Origin: Sphingomonas glacialis
GTDB lineage: Bacteria > Pseudomonadota > Alphaproteobacteria > Sphingomonadales > Sphingomonadaceae
Assembly: GCF_014653575.1 (NCBI RefSeq)
Contig: NZ_BNAQ01000004.1
Coordinates: 62,001-126,000, forward strand
Reading direction: 5' to 3'
DNA: 64,000 bases
Position 1 is the first letter of the stretch. Every line of letters starts with the position of its first letter. Below the pieces are notes generated by a model. It saw only the letters and a list, made by a program, of their open reading frames with translations. It did no database searches and was not told the DNA's origin. A program made the position numbers and the translations under genes. Shown piece by piece: positions 48,976 through 58,331 of this stretch.

Positions 48976-50430
48976 TCAGGCGCGCACTGCCCAGTCGATC
49001 GCTGTTGCAAGCACGGGATCGCGCCCCGCAGCAATATCGGCGGCGCTCGCGGCGACGGCGACGTGCGGGGCCAGCCCAGCATCGGGCTGCGGTGTGCGCG
49101 GGAAGGTGCCGACGAGTGGCAAGTCGAACTCCAGCCCGCAGGCGGGCAATCGCACGAAGAAGAAGCATCCGCCGTTGATCCCGCGCTGGTTGCCACCGGT
49201 CGTGCTGCCGAACAACCGGACGAGCCCGCTCGCCTTGGCGGTTGCGGCAAACTGGAACGTGGCCGAACTGTTGACCGGTCCGATCAACGCGGCGACGGGC
49301 AGCGTCAAGCGTGGCGCGACGGCGGCGATACGACTGCTCGCGCTCTCACCCGGCCGCGCGATGAATCCTCCGGGCAAGTCGGCCCCGCCGACGCCGAGTG
49401 TCCTGAAACTGCTGTCCCACGTATCGAGATAGCGGTCGATCTCGGGCGGCGTGCGGCGAAACCGCAATTTCTGGGCGTAATCGATCCTCTGCAGATCGCT
49501 CGTCGCCAAACGCGCCAGGATGCTGTCGCCGCAGTCCTCGCCGCCTTCGTTGTCGCGCAGGTCGATCACCAGGCCCTTTGCACCTCCCAGGCTGGCAAGG
49601 CGCGCATCGAGCCAGCCGCGCCAATCCCACTTGCTGTCGTACACGCCCCAGCTCGGCATCGTCAGCACCGCCACGCTGTCAGGCCGCATCTGCCAATTCC
49701 ATAGCGCTGCGGTCTTGTCGGTTGCGCGCAGCGCCATCATCGCGCGGCGCGCGGCAATGCCAGTCGCGGGCAGCGCCACCGTCTTTTCGCCACCATCGGG
49801 CGTGCGAACATCGACCTGATGGAGCCCGCCGGTCGGCTCCCCGAACAGCAGGCCGTGGAACACGTCGAAGGTCTCGAGTCGCTCGTCGCCGCGGACCTCG
49901 AGGAGCGAGATGCGCTTCGCATCGTTATGACCGTCCGCGCGGACATACGGCATCAATTGCCGGAGTATCGCTTGGGCCGGCACACCGTTGATTCGTCGAA
50001 TAGTCGTGCCCGGCGGCAAAACCCCGGTCGGCTCGCGCAGCACGATCATGTCCGTGCCGATCCAGCGGAACTGGAATGGGAGACGCGTCGGACGGTCGAA
50101 CAGCGCGCTCGCTACCGCCTCTTTCTGATTAAAGAAATTGGCGTAGCTGTGCCCGCACCGGATCGTCGCCAGGAAGTGCGCCAGCAGCAGATATTGCGCC
50201 TCCAGCGATTGCGCCGCGACGAAATCAATCTCGAGGCGGTCGAGCCGATCCGCAATCTGGCGCGGACTGTTGTAGCGGTAGAGGCCGGGATGCAGCGCGA
50301 GCGCCTGTCGCAAGATCGCGATGTCGCCACGCCGGTTGGCGGCGGTTGGCGGTCCGCCATCGGTGGCGCGAGCAATGACGGGATGCAGCGTGGTCGCGCC
50401 GAGCGCGGCAAGCATTTGGCGGCGATTCAA
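48976..50430 (-). CDS. S41-family peptidase-like protein with a Tat-type signal
   Basis: A 484-residue exported protein. A TTG at 50430 with GGGAG upstream gives an N-terminus LNRRQMLAALGATTLHPVIA with twin Arg, like Tat substrates. The C-terminal half contains an S41/tail-specific-protease-like core (LGGAKGLVIDLRDNEGGEDC; GPVNSSATFQFAATAKASGL; GSTTGGNQRGINGGCFFFV), with a Ser in NSSATFQ where the catalytic Ser is expected. A PDZ-like middle part (PPGTTIRRINGVPAQAILRQ) is also seen. Substrate unknown. Confidence 0.8.
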   Translation of the reverse strand: MNRRQMLAALGATTLHPVIARATDGGPPTAANRRGDIAILRQALALHPGLYRYNSPRQIADRLDRLEIDFVAAQSLEAQYLLLAHFLATIRCGHSYANFFNQKEAVASALFDRPTRLPFQFRWIGTDMIVLREPTGVLPPGTTIRRINGVPAQAILRQLMPYVRADGHNDAKRISLLEVRGDERLETFDVFHGLLFGEPTGGLHQVDVRTPDGGEKTVALPATGIAARRAMMALRATDKTAALWNWQMRPDSVAVLTMPSWGVYDSKWDWRGWLDARLASLGGAKGLVIDLRDNEGGEDCGDSILARLATSDLQRIDYAQKLRFRRTPPEIDRYLDTWDSSFRTLGVGGADLPGGFIARPGESASSRIAAVAPRLTLPVAALIGPVNSSATFQFAATAKASGLVRLFGSTTGGNQRGINGGCFFFVRLPACGLEFDLPLVGTFPRTPQPDAGLAPHVAVAASAADIAAGRDPVLATAIDWAVRA

Positions 50431-50491
50431 CGCAGGCTCCCGAAGCAAGTGTCGCGGGAATGTGGCAGCGCAGTGATGCGGTGTCGATTGC

Positions 50492-50525
50492 AAAAAGGGC
50501 GCCCGGATCGCTCCGGACGCCCCCT
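50492..50525 (-). terminator. Intrinsic terminator of the glnB-glnA transcript
   Basis: On the minus strand GGGCGTCCGGA pairs with TCCGGGCGCCC (one mismatch, GCGA loop) and a run of five T follows. It lies about 120 bases past the glnA stop and 60 bases before the S41 peptidase gene. Confidence 0.75.
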
Positions 50526-50538
50526 CCATAATCCCCGC

Positions 50539-50623
50539 CGTGGCAAAGCCACGTCGTCGGTCCTCGCTATGGCGAGGCCGGCCGACAGCTCCTGTGGGGA
50601 CTTCGGCTTCGCCTTGTCCCCAC
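50539..50623 (-). other. Structured 3' region between glnA and its terminator
   Basis: Three short perfect hairpins follow each other: GTGGC/GCCAC (50539-50552), CCTCGC-TATG-GCGAGG (50563-50578) and GTGGGGAC/GTCCCCAC (50594-50623). No frame here has gene-like codon use. As part of the glnA 3' UTR it could stabilise the mRNA or be processed into a small RNA. With the terminator it fills most of the 213-base gap. Confidence 0.4.
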
Positions 50624-50643
50624 CGGCCGCCGGCGCGGCGGCC

Positions 50644-52065
50644 TCAGTAGCTGTAGTACATATCGAACTCGACCGGGCTCGGCGTCATTTCCCAACGCTT
50701 CACGTCTTCCATCTTCAGCTCGATATACGATTCGATCTGGTCCTTCGAGAACACGTCGCCCTTCAGCAGGAAGTCGTGATCGGCGGCCAGGCAATCGAGC
50801 GCCTCGCGGAGCGAACCGCAGACGGTCGGAACCTCGGCGAGCTCTTCGGGCGGAAGGTCGTAGAGGTTCTTGTCCATCGCCTCACCCGGGTGGATGCGGT
50901 TCTGGATGCCGTCGAGGCCCGCCATGAACAGCGCGGCGTAGCACAGGTACGGATTGGCCATCGCGTCGGGGAAGCGCACTTCGACGCGCTTCGCCTTGGG
51001 GCCCGTGCCGTACGGGATGCGGCACGACGCCGAGCGGTTGCGCGCCGAGTAAGCGAGCAGCACCGGCGCTTCATAGCCCGGGACCAGGCGCTTGTAGCTG
51101 TTGGTCGTCGGGTTGGTGAAGGCGTTGACCGCCTTGGCATGCTTGATGATGCCGCCGATGAAGTACAGGCACATGTCCGAGAGACCCGCATAGCCGTTGC
51201 CGGCGAACAGCGGGTTGCCTTTGTCCCAGATCGACAGATGCGTGTGCATCCCCGAGCCGTTATCTTCCTTGATCGGCTTGGGCATGAAGGTGACGGTCTT
51301 GCCATACGCCTGCGCGACGTTGTGGCAGACGTATTTGTAGATCTGCATGCGGTCCGCAGTGACGGTCATCGTGCCGAAGGTCAGGCCGAGCTCGTGCTGG
51401 GCAGCCGCGACTTCGTGGTGATGCTTGTCGCAGGGGAGGCCCATTTCGAGCATGGTCGAGACCATCTCGCCGCGGATGTCGACCGCGCTGTCGACCGGCG
51501 CGACCGGGAAATAGCCGCCCTTGGCGCGCGGACGGTGGCCGAGATTGCCGCCGTCATAGCTGGTGCCGGTGTTGGTCGGCAGCTCGATATCGTCGATCTT
51601 GTAATAGCTCGTCGAATAGCTGTTCTCGAACTGGACGTTGTCGAACATGAAGAACTCGGCCTCGGGGCCGATGAAGATCGTGTCGCCGATGCCGGTGGTC
51701 TTGAGATACGCCTCGGCGCGCTTGGCGGTCGAGCGCGGATCGCGCGCGTAAAGCTCGCCGGTCGAGGGCTCGACGATGTCGCAGACGAGGATCAGCATCG
51801 GGGTGGCCGAGAAGGGGTCGGTCCAGATCGCGTCGAGATCGGGCATGAGGATCATGTCGGACTCATTGATCGCCTTCCAGCCCTCGATCGAGGAACCGTC
51901 GAACATGAAGCCGTCGGTCAGCTCGTCTTCGCCGACGACGCCGGCGACCATCGTCAGATGCTGCCATTTGCCCTTGGGGTCGGTGAAGCGCAGATCGATC
52001 CACTCAATCTCCTGCTCCTTGATCATCTTCAGTACGTCGCTGGCCGTATTCGCTGCCTTAGCCAT
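50644..52065 (-). CDS. glnA: Type I glutamine synthetase
   Basis: A 473-residue enzyme that makes glutamine from glutamate, ammonia and ATP; it works as a dodecamer. Motifs include [23 protein letters not shown], the ATP/glutamate-binding [19 protein letters not shown] and the adenylylation site Tyr in [13 protein letters not shown] near residue 400, so control by GlnE is likely. The ATG at 52065 is used, with GGGG upstream; a GTG 9 bases earlier is possible. It follows glnB by 96 bases. Confidence 0.96.
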   Translation of the reverse strand: MAKAANTASDVLKMIKEQEIEWIDLRFTDPKGKWQHLTMVAGVVGEDELTDGFMFDGSSIEGWKAINESDMILMPDLDAIWTDPFSATPMLILVCDIVEPSTGELYARDPRSTAKRAEAYLKTTGIGDTIFIGPEAEFFMFDNVQFENSYSTSYYKIDDIELPTNTGTSYDGGNLGHRPRAKGGYFPVAPVDSAVDIRGEMVSTMLEMGLPCDKHHHEVAAAQHELGLTFGTMTVTADRMQIYKYVCHNVAQAYGKTVTFMPKPIKEDNGSGMHTHLSIWDKGNPLFAGNGYAGLSDMCLYFIGGIIKHAKAVNAFTNPTTNSYKRLVPGYEAPVLLAYSARNRSASCRIPYGTGPKAKRVEVRFPDAMANPYLCYAALFMAGLDGIQNRIHPGEAMDKNLYDLPPEELAEVPTVCGSLREALDCLAADHDFLLKGDVFSKDQIESYIELKMEDVKRWEMTPSPVEFDMYYSY

Positions 52066-52161
52066 AGTCCCCACGCCTTTCGTTTTCGAATAGTCTGCCC
52101 GAGTGGTTCGGGAATCGTGTGTCGCCCGGATGCTTACGCTGTCACGGAATGTTGCGTTGCG

Positions 52162-52933
<772 letters not shown>

Positions 52934-52937
<4 letters not shown>

Positions 52938-53371
52938 CCTATCTGCTGGACGTCAATGTCCTGATCGCGCTGATCGACCGCCGCCACGTCAACCACGACG
53001 TGGCGCATCGCTGGTTTTCGGAGACCGGGCATGCCGCATGGGCAACGTGTCCGCTGACCGAAAACGGCGTGCTGCGGATCGTCGGTCATCCGCGCTACGC
53101 GAATACGCCGGGCTCGCCTGCGGCGGTCGTGCCGGTGCTGGCGAGTCTGTGTGCGCTACCCGGCCATGTGTTCTGGCCGGATGCTATTTCCATGCTGGAC
53201 GAGCGGCACGTCATCGGTGCGAAGCTTTTCACCTCGGCGCAGCTGACCGACACCTATCTCCTTGCCTTGGCTGCGAGCCGACATGGGAAGCTCGCAACGC
53301 TGGACAGTCGGGTCGCGGTGCAGGCCGTGCCGGGGGGCAAGGCCTCGCTCCACGTCATAGCTACCCAATAG
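52934..53371 (+). CDS. vapC: VapC-like PIN-domain toxin
   Basis: A 145-residue PIN-domain ribonuclease. The acidic residues of the active site are visible: D in YLLDVNVLIALID, Glu in LTENGVLRIVGHP, and D residues in LTDTYLLALAASRHGKLATL and TLDSRV. VapC toxins cut tRNA or rRNA and are neutralised by VapB. It is in a classic antitoxin-toxin order with a 4-base overlap and converges on map. Confidence 0.88.
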
Positions 53372-53381
53372 GGCGGCCCCC

Positions 53382-54206
53382 TCAATAGGGTGGCTTGTCG
53401 AACCCGCCGGGGCTGAGCGTGAAGATCTCGCAGCCGGTTTCGGTAATGCCGATCGAATGTTCGAACTGCGCCGAGAGCGAGCGATCGCGCGTGACGGCGG
53501 TCCAGCCGTCGTCGAGCAGCTTCACGTCGGCGCGGCCGGTGTTGATCATCGGCTCGATCGTGAAGATCATGCCGGGCTTCAACTCGGGCCCGGTGCCGGG
53601 CTTGCCGACATGGACGACCTCGGGCGCGTCGTGGAACAGCTGCCCCAGGCCATGCCCGCAGAAATCGCGGACGATGCCGTAGCGGTGCTTCTCGGCATGG
53701 CGCTGGATCGCGTGGCCGATGTCGCCGAGATGGTTGCCGGGTTTCGCCTGCTCGATGCCGAGCATCAGGCATTCGTAGGTCACCTCGACGAGCCGCTTCG
53801 CCTTGATCGGCACGTCGCCGATCAGATACATCCGGCTGCTGTCGCCGTGCCAGCCGCCGAGGATCGGCGTTACGTCGACATTGACGATGTCGCCGCTTTT
53901 CAGCGTCTTCTCGCTCGGGATGCCGTGGCACACGACATGGTTGAGCGAGATGCAGCTCGAATGCGTATAGCCGCGATAGCCGAGCGTCGCGGGAATCCCG
54001 CCGCGCTCGACGATGAAGCGGCGGACCATGTCGTCGATCTCGGCGGTCGAGGTGCCGGGCACCATGTGCGGCACGATCATGTCGAGCGTTTCGGCGGCGA
54101 GCTTGCCCGCGGCGTGCATTCCGTCGAACGCATCGCGGCCATAGAGCTTGATCGCGCCGGTGCGGCCGGTGGGGGCGTCGGCGGTTACGGTTACATAATC
54201 GGTCAT
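53382..54206 (-). CDS. map: Methionine aminopeptidase, type I
   Basis: A 274-residue enzyme that removes the initiator Met. Metal ligands appear in order: D in NVDVTPILGGWHGDSSRMY (two Asp), His in CGHGLGQLFHDAP, Glu in MIFTIEPMIN and Glu in QFEHSIGITETGCEIFTLS. The His in HVVCHGIPS completes the active site. The ATG at 54206 has only a weak Shine-Dalgarno. An essential gene in most bacteria. It is divergent from the CinA-type gene. Confidence 0.95.
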   Translation of the reverse strand: MTDYVTVTADAPTGRTGAIKLYGRDAFDGMHAAGKLAAETLDMIVPHMVPGTSTAEIDDMVRRFIVERGGIPATLGYRGYTHSSCISLNHVVCHGIPSEKTLKSGDIVNVDVTPILGGWHGDSSRMYLIGDVPIKAKRLVEVTYECLMLGIEQAKPGNHLGDIGHAIQRHAEKHRYGIVRDFCGHGLGQLFHDAPEVVHVGKPGTGPELKPGMIFTIEPMINTGRADVKLLDDGWTAVTRDRSLSAQFEHSIGITETGCEIFTLSPGGFDKPPY

Positions 54207-54260
54207 GCCCGACGATATAGCGAAATCGCTTTCGCTTTGCGAGGGGGCGGTGGCGGGGCT

Positions 54261-55028
54261 ATGGCTGTTGGCATGACCACACGCATCTGGACGGCCGCGC
54301 TCGCGGTGATCGGCGACGAAATCCTGTCGGGCCGAACGCAGGACAAGAATGTCGCGCAGATCGCGACCTGGCTTAACGTCCAGGGGATCCGCCTCGCCGA
54401 GGTGCGGATCGTCGCGGACAAGCCCGAGGCGATCGTCGAGGCGGTCAATATCTTGCGGGAACGCAACGATTATCTGTTCACGACCGGCGGGATCGGGCCG
54501 ACGCATGACGACATCACCGTCGATGCGATCGCCGAGGCGCTCGGCGTGCCGGTGGTGTTCCATCCGCAGGCCGTCGCTGTGCTCGACGCGTATTACGCGA
54601 GCCGCGGCGGGCTGACCGAGACGCGCAAGCGGATGGCGCGCGTGCCCGAGGGCGCCGATTTGATCGAGAACCGCATGTCGGGCGCGCCGGGGATACGCAT
54701 CGGCAATATCTTCATCATGGCGGGGGTACCGCACATCACCGCCGGGATGCTCGATGCGTTGACCGGTACGCTCGAGGGCGGGCTGCCGGTGCTGTCGCGC
54801 ACGATCGGCTGCTGGGTTGCCGAGAGCGAGGTCGCCGACGTGTTGCGCCAGGCCGAGAAGAGCCATGAAGGCGTCGCGATCGGCAGTTACCCCTTCTTTC
54901 GCGACGGGCGCACCGGCGCCAACTTCGTCGTGCGCGCGACCGATGCGGCACTCGCCGATCGCTGCATCGCCGATCTGACGCAGGCGTTGGAGGCGACCGG
55001 CCGCAGCGTCGTCGCCGGCGGGATTTGA
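54261..55028 (+). CDS. CinA-type molybdopterin-binding domain protein
   Basis: A 255-residue protein equal to the N-terminal (MoCF-biosynthesis/competence-damage) part of CinA, without the C-terminal NMN deamidase domain. The nucleotide/pterin motifs AVIGDEILSGRTQDKNVAQI and LFTTGGIGPTHDDITVDAIA are clear. The exact role is uncertain; such proteins are known as ADP-ribose pyrophosphatases in the COG1058 group. The ATG at 54261 has GCGGGG upstream and is preferred over 54273. Confidence 0.85.
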   Translation: MAVGMTTRIWTAALAVIGDEILSGRTQDKNVAQIATWLNVQGIRLAEVRIVADKPEAIVEAVNILRERNDYLFTTGGIGPTHDDITVDAIAEALGVPVVFHPQAVAVLDAYYASRGGLTETRKRMARVPEGADLIENRMSGAPGIRIGNIFIMAGVPHITAGMLDALTGTLEGGLPVLSRTIGCWVAESEVADVLRQAEKSHEGVAIGSYPFFRDGRTGANFVVRATDAALADRCIADLTQALEATGRSVVAGGI

Positions 55029-55045
55029 AAGTTGGGAGCGAACCG

Positions 55046-55387
55046 ATGAAGCGCATCTATCTCGCGGCACTGCTCGCGGTGAGCTTGGCGGCGTGCGATG
55101 GCAGCCCGACGGGCAGCAGCGCGCCCGCGGCCGTCGCGACGCATGATCCGATGGAGGCCAAGATCGACGCCCTCTCGCCGTCGCTCCAGCAAACGACGAT
55201 GTTCCGCGCGATTCGGGACGGCGGCTATACCTGCCAGAAGATCGTGCGGATGGAGAAGCACGCGCCGATCGAGGGCAAGGCGGTGTGGATCGCCGAGTGC
55301 GACGACAAGGGGCAATATGTCATCACGCTCCAGCCCGGTGGGATCTTCTGGGTGAGCGGCGTGCCGCAGCCGAAGAAGCCGCGCTGA
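55046..55387 (+). CDS. Small lipoprotein, unknown function
   Basis: A 113-residue protein with a lipoprotein signal (MKRIYLAALLAVSLAACDGS; lipobox LAAC with Cys near residue 17). The mature part is small and mixed (LSPSLQQTTMFRAIRDGGYT; WIAECDDKGQYVITLQPGG), resembling short conserved sphingomonad envelope proteins. GGGAGCG stands before the ATG. It overlaps the next gene by 4 bases. No function is recognised. Confidence 0.75.
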   Translation: MKRIYLAALLAVSLAACDGSPTGSSAPAAVATHDPMEAKIDALSPSLQQTTMFRAIRDGGYTCQKIVRMEKHAPIEGKAVWIAECDDKGQYVITLQPGGIFWVSGVPQPKKPR

Positions 55388-55665
55388 CGCGCACCAAGCT
55401 CAGCGTCTGCCAGCGCAAGCGACGGTTTGCGGACGAGGCGGCGGCGGTGGAGGCGATCGCGGCGTCGCGGCTCGTGTTGCGGAGCTATCGGTGCGATCGG
55501 TGCCGGCAGTTTCATCTGACCAGCCGGACCAAGGGCAAGCGCGTGGTGGGGATCGGTACCGTCCGCGGCTCTCCCCATCCCTCCGTCATCCCCGCAAAGG
55601 CGGGGATCCCGCAGTCTGGGCCGGGCCGGGAAGAAGAAGCGCGACCCTCGCTTTCGCGAGGGTGA
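55384..55665 (+). CDS. Small zinc-ribbon-like protein with a repeat-derived C-terminus
   Basis: The frame follows the lipoprotein without ATG, GTG or TTG; a CTG at 55384 sits in a CTGA overlap and gives LTRTKLSVCQRKRRFADEAA, then YRCDRCRQFHLTSRTKGKRV. The three Cys and His in this order suit a small zinc ribbon. From about residue 60 the frame enters the palindromic repeat at 55585 and is read as HPSVIPAKAGIPQSGPGREE to a TGA at 55665. The original stop was probably lost when the repeat arrived. Coupled translation from CTG is an inference. Confidence 0.55.
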   Translation: MTRTKLSVCQRKRRFADEAAAVEAIAASRLVLRSYRCDRCRQFHLTSRTKGKRVVGIGTVRGSPHPSVIPAKAGIPQSGPGREEEARPSLSRG

Positions 55666-55666
55666 C
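55585..55666. repeat. 82-bp composite repeat, copy 1
   Basis: GTCATCCCCGC-AAAG-GCGGGGAT at the left and ACCCTCGC-TTTC-GCGAGGGT plus GAC at the right enclose a variable middle. Copy 2 lies at 58218-58299 in the same orientation and length. The family is the dispersed repeat often read as SVIPAKAGI. A shorter hairpin ATACCGGA-TCAAG-TCCGGTAT, of similar type, lies at 55721-55741; the rest of 55667-55929 holds no gene. Confidence 0.75.
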
Positions 55667-55929
55667 GGGGTGGGGGCGAGGGTGCCGAGTAGGGCGCGCG
55701 AAGGCAGGCGGCTCGCATCGATACCGGATCAAGTCCGGTATGACGGGCGTTCGAATGGCGGAGCGGGCCTTGTCCCGCCTCACATCGCCGTTGCAGCAAC
55801 GCGCAGCGAAGCCCACATAGCCGCTTCCGCCAATCACCCGATCAGCCGATCAAGCGCTGGCATTGGAGCGCCCATCCATCCGGTTCAGCCACCCCGCGGC
55901 GGTGCTGATCCAAAACCTTCGGACATCCC

Positions 55930-57429
55930 ATGAGAGTGCGCCGCCGGGGCCTCGCCTCGATCAACAGCGAAATCCGCGACGGCATTTTGCCCGCCGCAGG
56001 CGACATCGCGCAGGTCGCGCGCGAGGACAACGCGGTCGATCATACGCCCAAGAATTACCGGCTGGTCGCGCTGATCATCGCCTGCGCGCTGTTCATGGAG
56101 CAGATGGACGCGACGATCCTCGCCACCGCACTGCCGACGATGGCGCGCGATTTCCACGTTCCCGCGACCAATATGAGCTCGGCGCTGACCTCCTATTTGC
56201 TCGCGCTCGCGATCTTCATCCCGGCGAGCGGGCGGCTGGCGGATCGTTTCGGGTCGCGCACCGTGTTCCGCGCGGCGATCCTGATCTTCGTCGCGGGATC
56301 GGCCTTGTGCGGGGTCGCGCCGAGCCTGCCGTTCATCATGGGCGCGCGCTTCCTGCAGGGGCTGGGGGGCGCGATGATGATCCCGATCGGGCGGCTCGTC
56401 CTGCTGCGCAGCGTCGCCAAGGAGGACATGGTCTCGGCGATGTCGTGGCTGATCATGCCCGCGCTGATCGGGCCGATCTTGGGACCCCCGGTCGGGGGTG
56501 CGATCGTCACCTATCTCGACTGGCGCTGGATCTTCTATCTCAATTTGCCGATCGGGCTGCTCGGCGTGTTCCTGGTGACGCGCTATATCGGCGAGGTGCG
56601 CGCCGAGACGCCGGTGCGGGCGGACCCGTGGGGGTTCGTGCTGTCGGGCGTGGCGCTCGGCTGCCTGCTGTTCGGGTTCGAGATGACGAGTCGGACGGGC
56701 GAACTGCCGCTCGCGCTCGGCCTGGTCGGGATCGGCTGTGTCGCGGGCGCGCTCTACATCCGCCATGCGCGGCACCGCGCCGATCCGATCCTCGACCTGT
56801 CGCTGATGCGCGTGCCGACCTTCCGCCTGTCGCTGATCGGCGGATCGCTGACGCGCATCACCCAAGGCGCGCAGCCCTTCCTGTTGCCGATGATGCTGCA
56901 ATTGGGCTTCGGCATGACTGCGGCGGCGAGCGGGGCGATTACCGTCGCGGGGGCGATCGGGTCGCTCGCGATGAAGGGGCTCGCGCCGCGCATCCTGCGG
57001 CGGTGGGGGTTCCGGCGGAGTCTGATCATCGGCGGGCTCGGCGCGAGCGCGGGCTATGCGGTGTGCGGGTTGTTCCGGCCTGATTGGCCGGTGCCGCTGA
57101 TCTTCGGGGTGCTGATGGTGTCGGGCTTCTTCATGTCGTTCCAATTCTCGGCGTACAACACGATCGCCTATGACGAGATCCCGAGCGACCGGATGAGCTC
57201 GGCGACGAGCTTCTACGCGACCTTCCAGCAATTGATGCTGTCGCTCGGGATCTGCGTCGGGGCTGCATCGCTGCATGTCGGGATGCTGGGGGGCGGGCAT
57301 ACGCTGCCGCGGCTGGGGGATTTCACGCTGGCGTTTTGGGTGGTGACCGCGGTCTCGGCGAGCGCGACGATCTGGAACGCGCGGTTTGCTGCCGATGCGG
57401 GGGCGGGGATGAGCGGGCATCGGGGGTGA
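55930..57429 (+). CDS. MFS multidrug efflux transporter, DHA2 (EmrB/QacA) family
   Basis: A 499-residue inner-membrane exporter with 14 predicted helices. The N-terminal helix motif MEQMDATILATALPTMARDF (with the Asp of DHA2 members), SGRLADRFGSRTVFRAAILI motif A and the motif C region (PALIGPILGPPVGGAIV) are present. It would use the proton gradient to expel drugs or other small molecules. No MFP (EmrA) partner is adjacent. It is preceded by repeats and has a weak Shine-Dalgarno. Confidence 0.87.
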   Translation: MRVRRRGLASINSEIRDGILPAAGDIAQVAREDNAVDHTPKNYRLVALIIACALFMEQMDATILATALPTMARDFHVPATNMSSALTSYLLALAIFIPASGRLADRFGSRTVFRAAILIFVAGSALCGVAPSLPFIMGARFLQGLGGAMMIPIGRLVLLRSVAKEDMVSAMSWLIMPALIGPILGPPVGGAIVTYLDWRWIFYLNLPIGLLGVFLVTRYIGEVRAETPVRADPWGFVLSGVALGCLLFGFEMTSRTGELPLALGLVGIGCVAGALYIRHARHRADPILDLSLMRVPTFRLSLIGGSLTRITQGAQPFLLPMMLQLGFGMTAAASGAITVAGAIGSLAMKGLAPRILRRWGFRRSLIIGGLGASAGYAVCGLFRPDWPVPLIFGVLMVSGFFMSFQFSAYNTIAYDEIPSDRMSSATSFYATFQQLMLSLGICVGAASLHVGMLGGGHTLPRLGDFTLAFWVVTAVSASATIWNARFAADAGAGMSGHRG

Positions 57430-57490
57430 GGGGGGGTGGGGCGTGAGGGTGGATGGCGGGTTTCGCCTAGTTGCGGTTTTTGTGTTTCAG

Positions 57491-57859
57491 ATGCATTCTG
57501 AGCTCGTGACAAACAGAAATCGCACCCCGCAAGAAAAAAAGACGCTGAGCCTTAAGAAGGATCGGCGGCAATCCTATTTTGCGAGCGGTCAGAAGGGTGC
57601 GCGCAAAGCAATACCGTTGCGCAAAAGGTTAGAGAACCGGCGTAACCGTCACAAAAACGATCAAGCGATTGCGATTGCCGTTGAAGGCGACGAATTGGCA
57701 CTCGATTTGGCAGAGAGTTCGGCTCGCAACGATGTGCATCGTGCTGGGGGATGGAAAAAGGGCGCGGACCGACCGTTAGGCGAAGCCATTGCGCTACAGC
57801 AGGCCAAGCGTGGATATCGGATCGGTCGCAAAGAGCGCTCCCGGACAGATCATTATTAG
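57491..57859 (+). CDS. Lower-GC hypothetical protein rich in Lys and Arg
   Basis: A 122-residue protein starting MHSELVTNRNRTPQEKKTLS and continuing with the highly basic KDRRQSYFASGQKGARKAIP and LRKRLENRRNRHKNDQAIAI. Codon use and base composition (many A/T third positions, AAAAAA runs) differ from all neighbours, suggesting recent transfer. No domain is recognised; the basic character hints at nucleic-acid binding. The start may instead be the GTG at VTNRNR. It lies between copies of direct repeats. Confidence 0.55.
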   Translation: MHSELVTNRNRTPQEKKTLSLKKDRRQSYFASGQKGARKAIPLRKRLENRRNRHKNDQAIAIAVEGDELALDLAESSARNDVHRAGGWKKGADRPLGEAIALQQAKRGYRIGRKERSRTDHY

Positions 57860-57895
57860 GTCAGCTCACCACTAGAGGCGGACATAGCCACTCCA

Positions 57896-57981
57896 GTCGC
57901 CCCGGCGGAGGCCGCGGACTTTCGATGGCTTGGCGGGCGGCCGGAGGCAAATGGGGAGGCCCCGGCCTCCGCCGGGGCGAC
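57896..57981. repeat. Paired inverted repeat (CGTCGCCCCGG family)
   Basis: Left arm GTCGCCCCGGCGGAGGCC, right arm GGCCTCCGCCGGGGCGAC inverted. It is the third copy of the family also found at 17692 and 24462. The stretch 57860-58331 holds no intact gene. Confidence 0.75.
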
Positions 57982-58088
57982 GGTCGTAGGTGTGGGCCGC
58001 ACTCCGCCAAATCCTGAAGTGCGGACCTTCAGACTTCGGGGTTTTGGCCGCCCTCATGGGAACGAGTGACCTAGGCTCGTAGTTCGCT

Positions 58089-58157
58089 TCAGCCCGCAAA
58101 GGCGCTCTCGAAGACGTAGTGTGAGGGGTGCGAGTTCGAGTCTTCCACGAGACGAAG
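58089..58157 (-). pseudogene. C-terminal remnant of a second ferredoxin-NADP reductase
   Basis: The minus strand reads LRLVEDSNSHPSHYVFESAF then AG and TGA. It aligns with the end of the intact reductase just upstream on the same strand (MGFVEGSNSQPGQYVIERAF, then VG): 12 of 22 residues are identical. Nothing before Leu resembles the enzyme. It is the tail of a lost paralogue, ending 243 bases from the stop of the living gene. Confidence 0.6.
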
Positions 58158-58217
58158 AGTCCTGCGTTGGGCGAAGCGGCGCGTGAACGAGACCACACGG
58201 CGGGGACCAACCCATCC

Positions 58218-58299
58218 GTCATCCCCGCGAAAGCGGGGATCGCGCTGCCTGGCCCGCAGTCTCAAGCAGAAGCGGGACCCTCGCTTTCGCGAGGGTGAC
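58218..58299. repeat. 82-bp composite repeat, copy 2
   Basis: GTCATCCCCGC-GAAA-GCGGGGAT and ACCCTCGC-TTTC-GCGAGGGT-GAC with a differing middle, the same length and direction as copy 1 at 55585. It sits between the reductase remnant and the intact reductase gene. Confidence 0.75.
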
Positions 58300-58331
58300 G
58301 GGTCTACAAAATGTCGGGGATTAGTTGCCCG

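Noticed and set aside
58120-58150. GAGTTCGAGTC, similar to a tRNA T-arm
   Set aside because: No acceptor, D or anticodon arms can be drawn around it; the same motif occurs at 58375 in fpr and is explained by homologous coding sequence for the reductase C-terminus.
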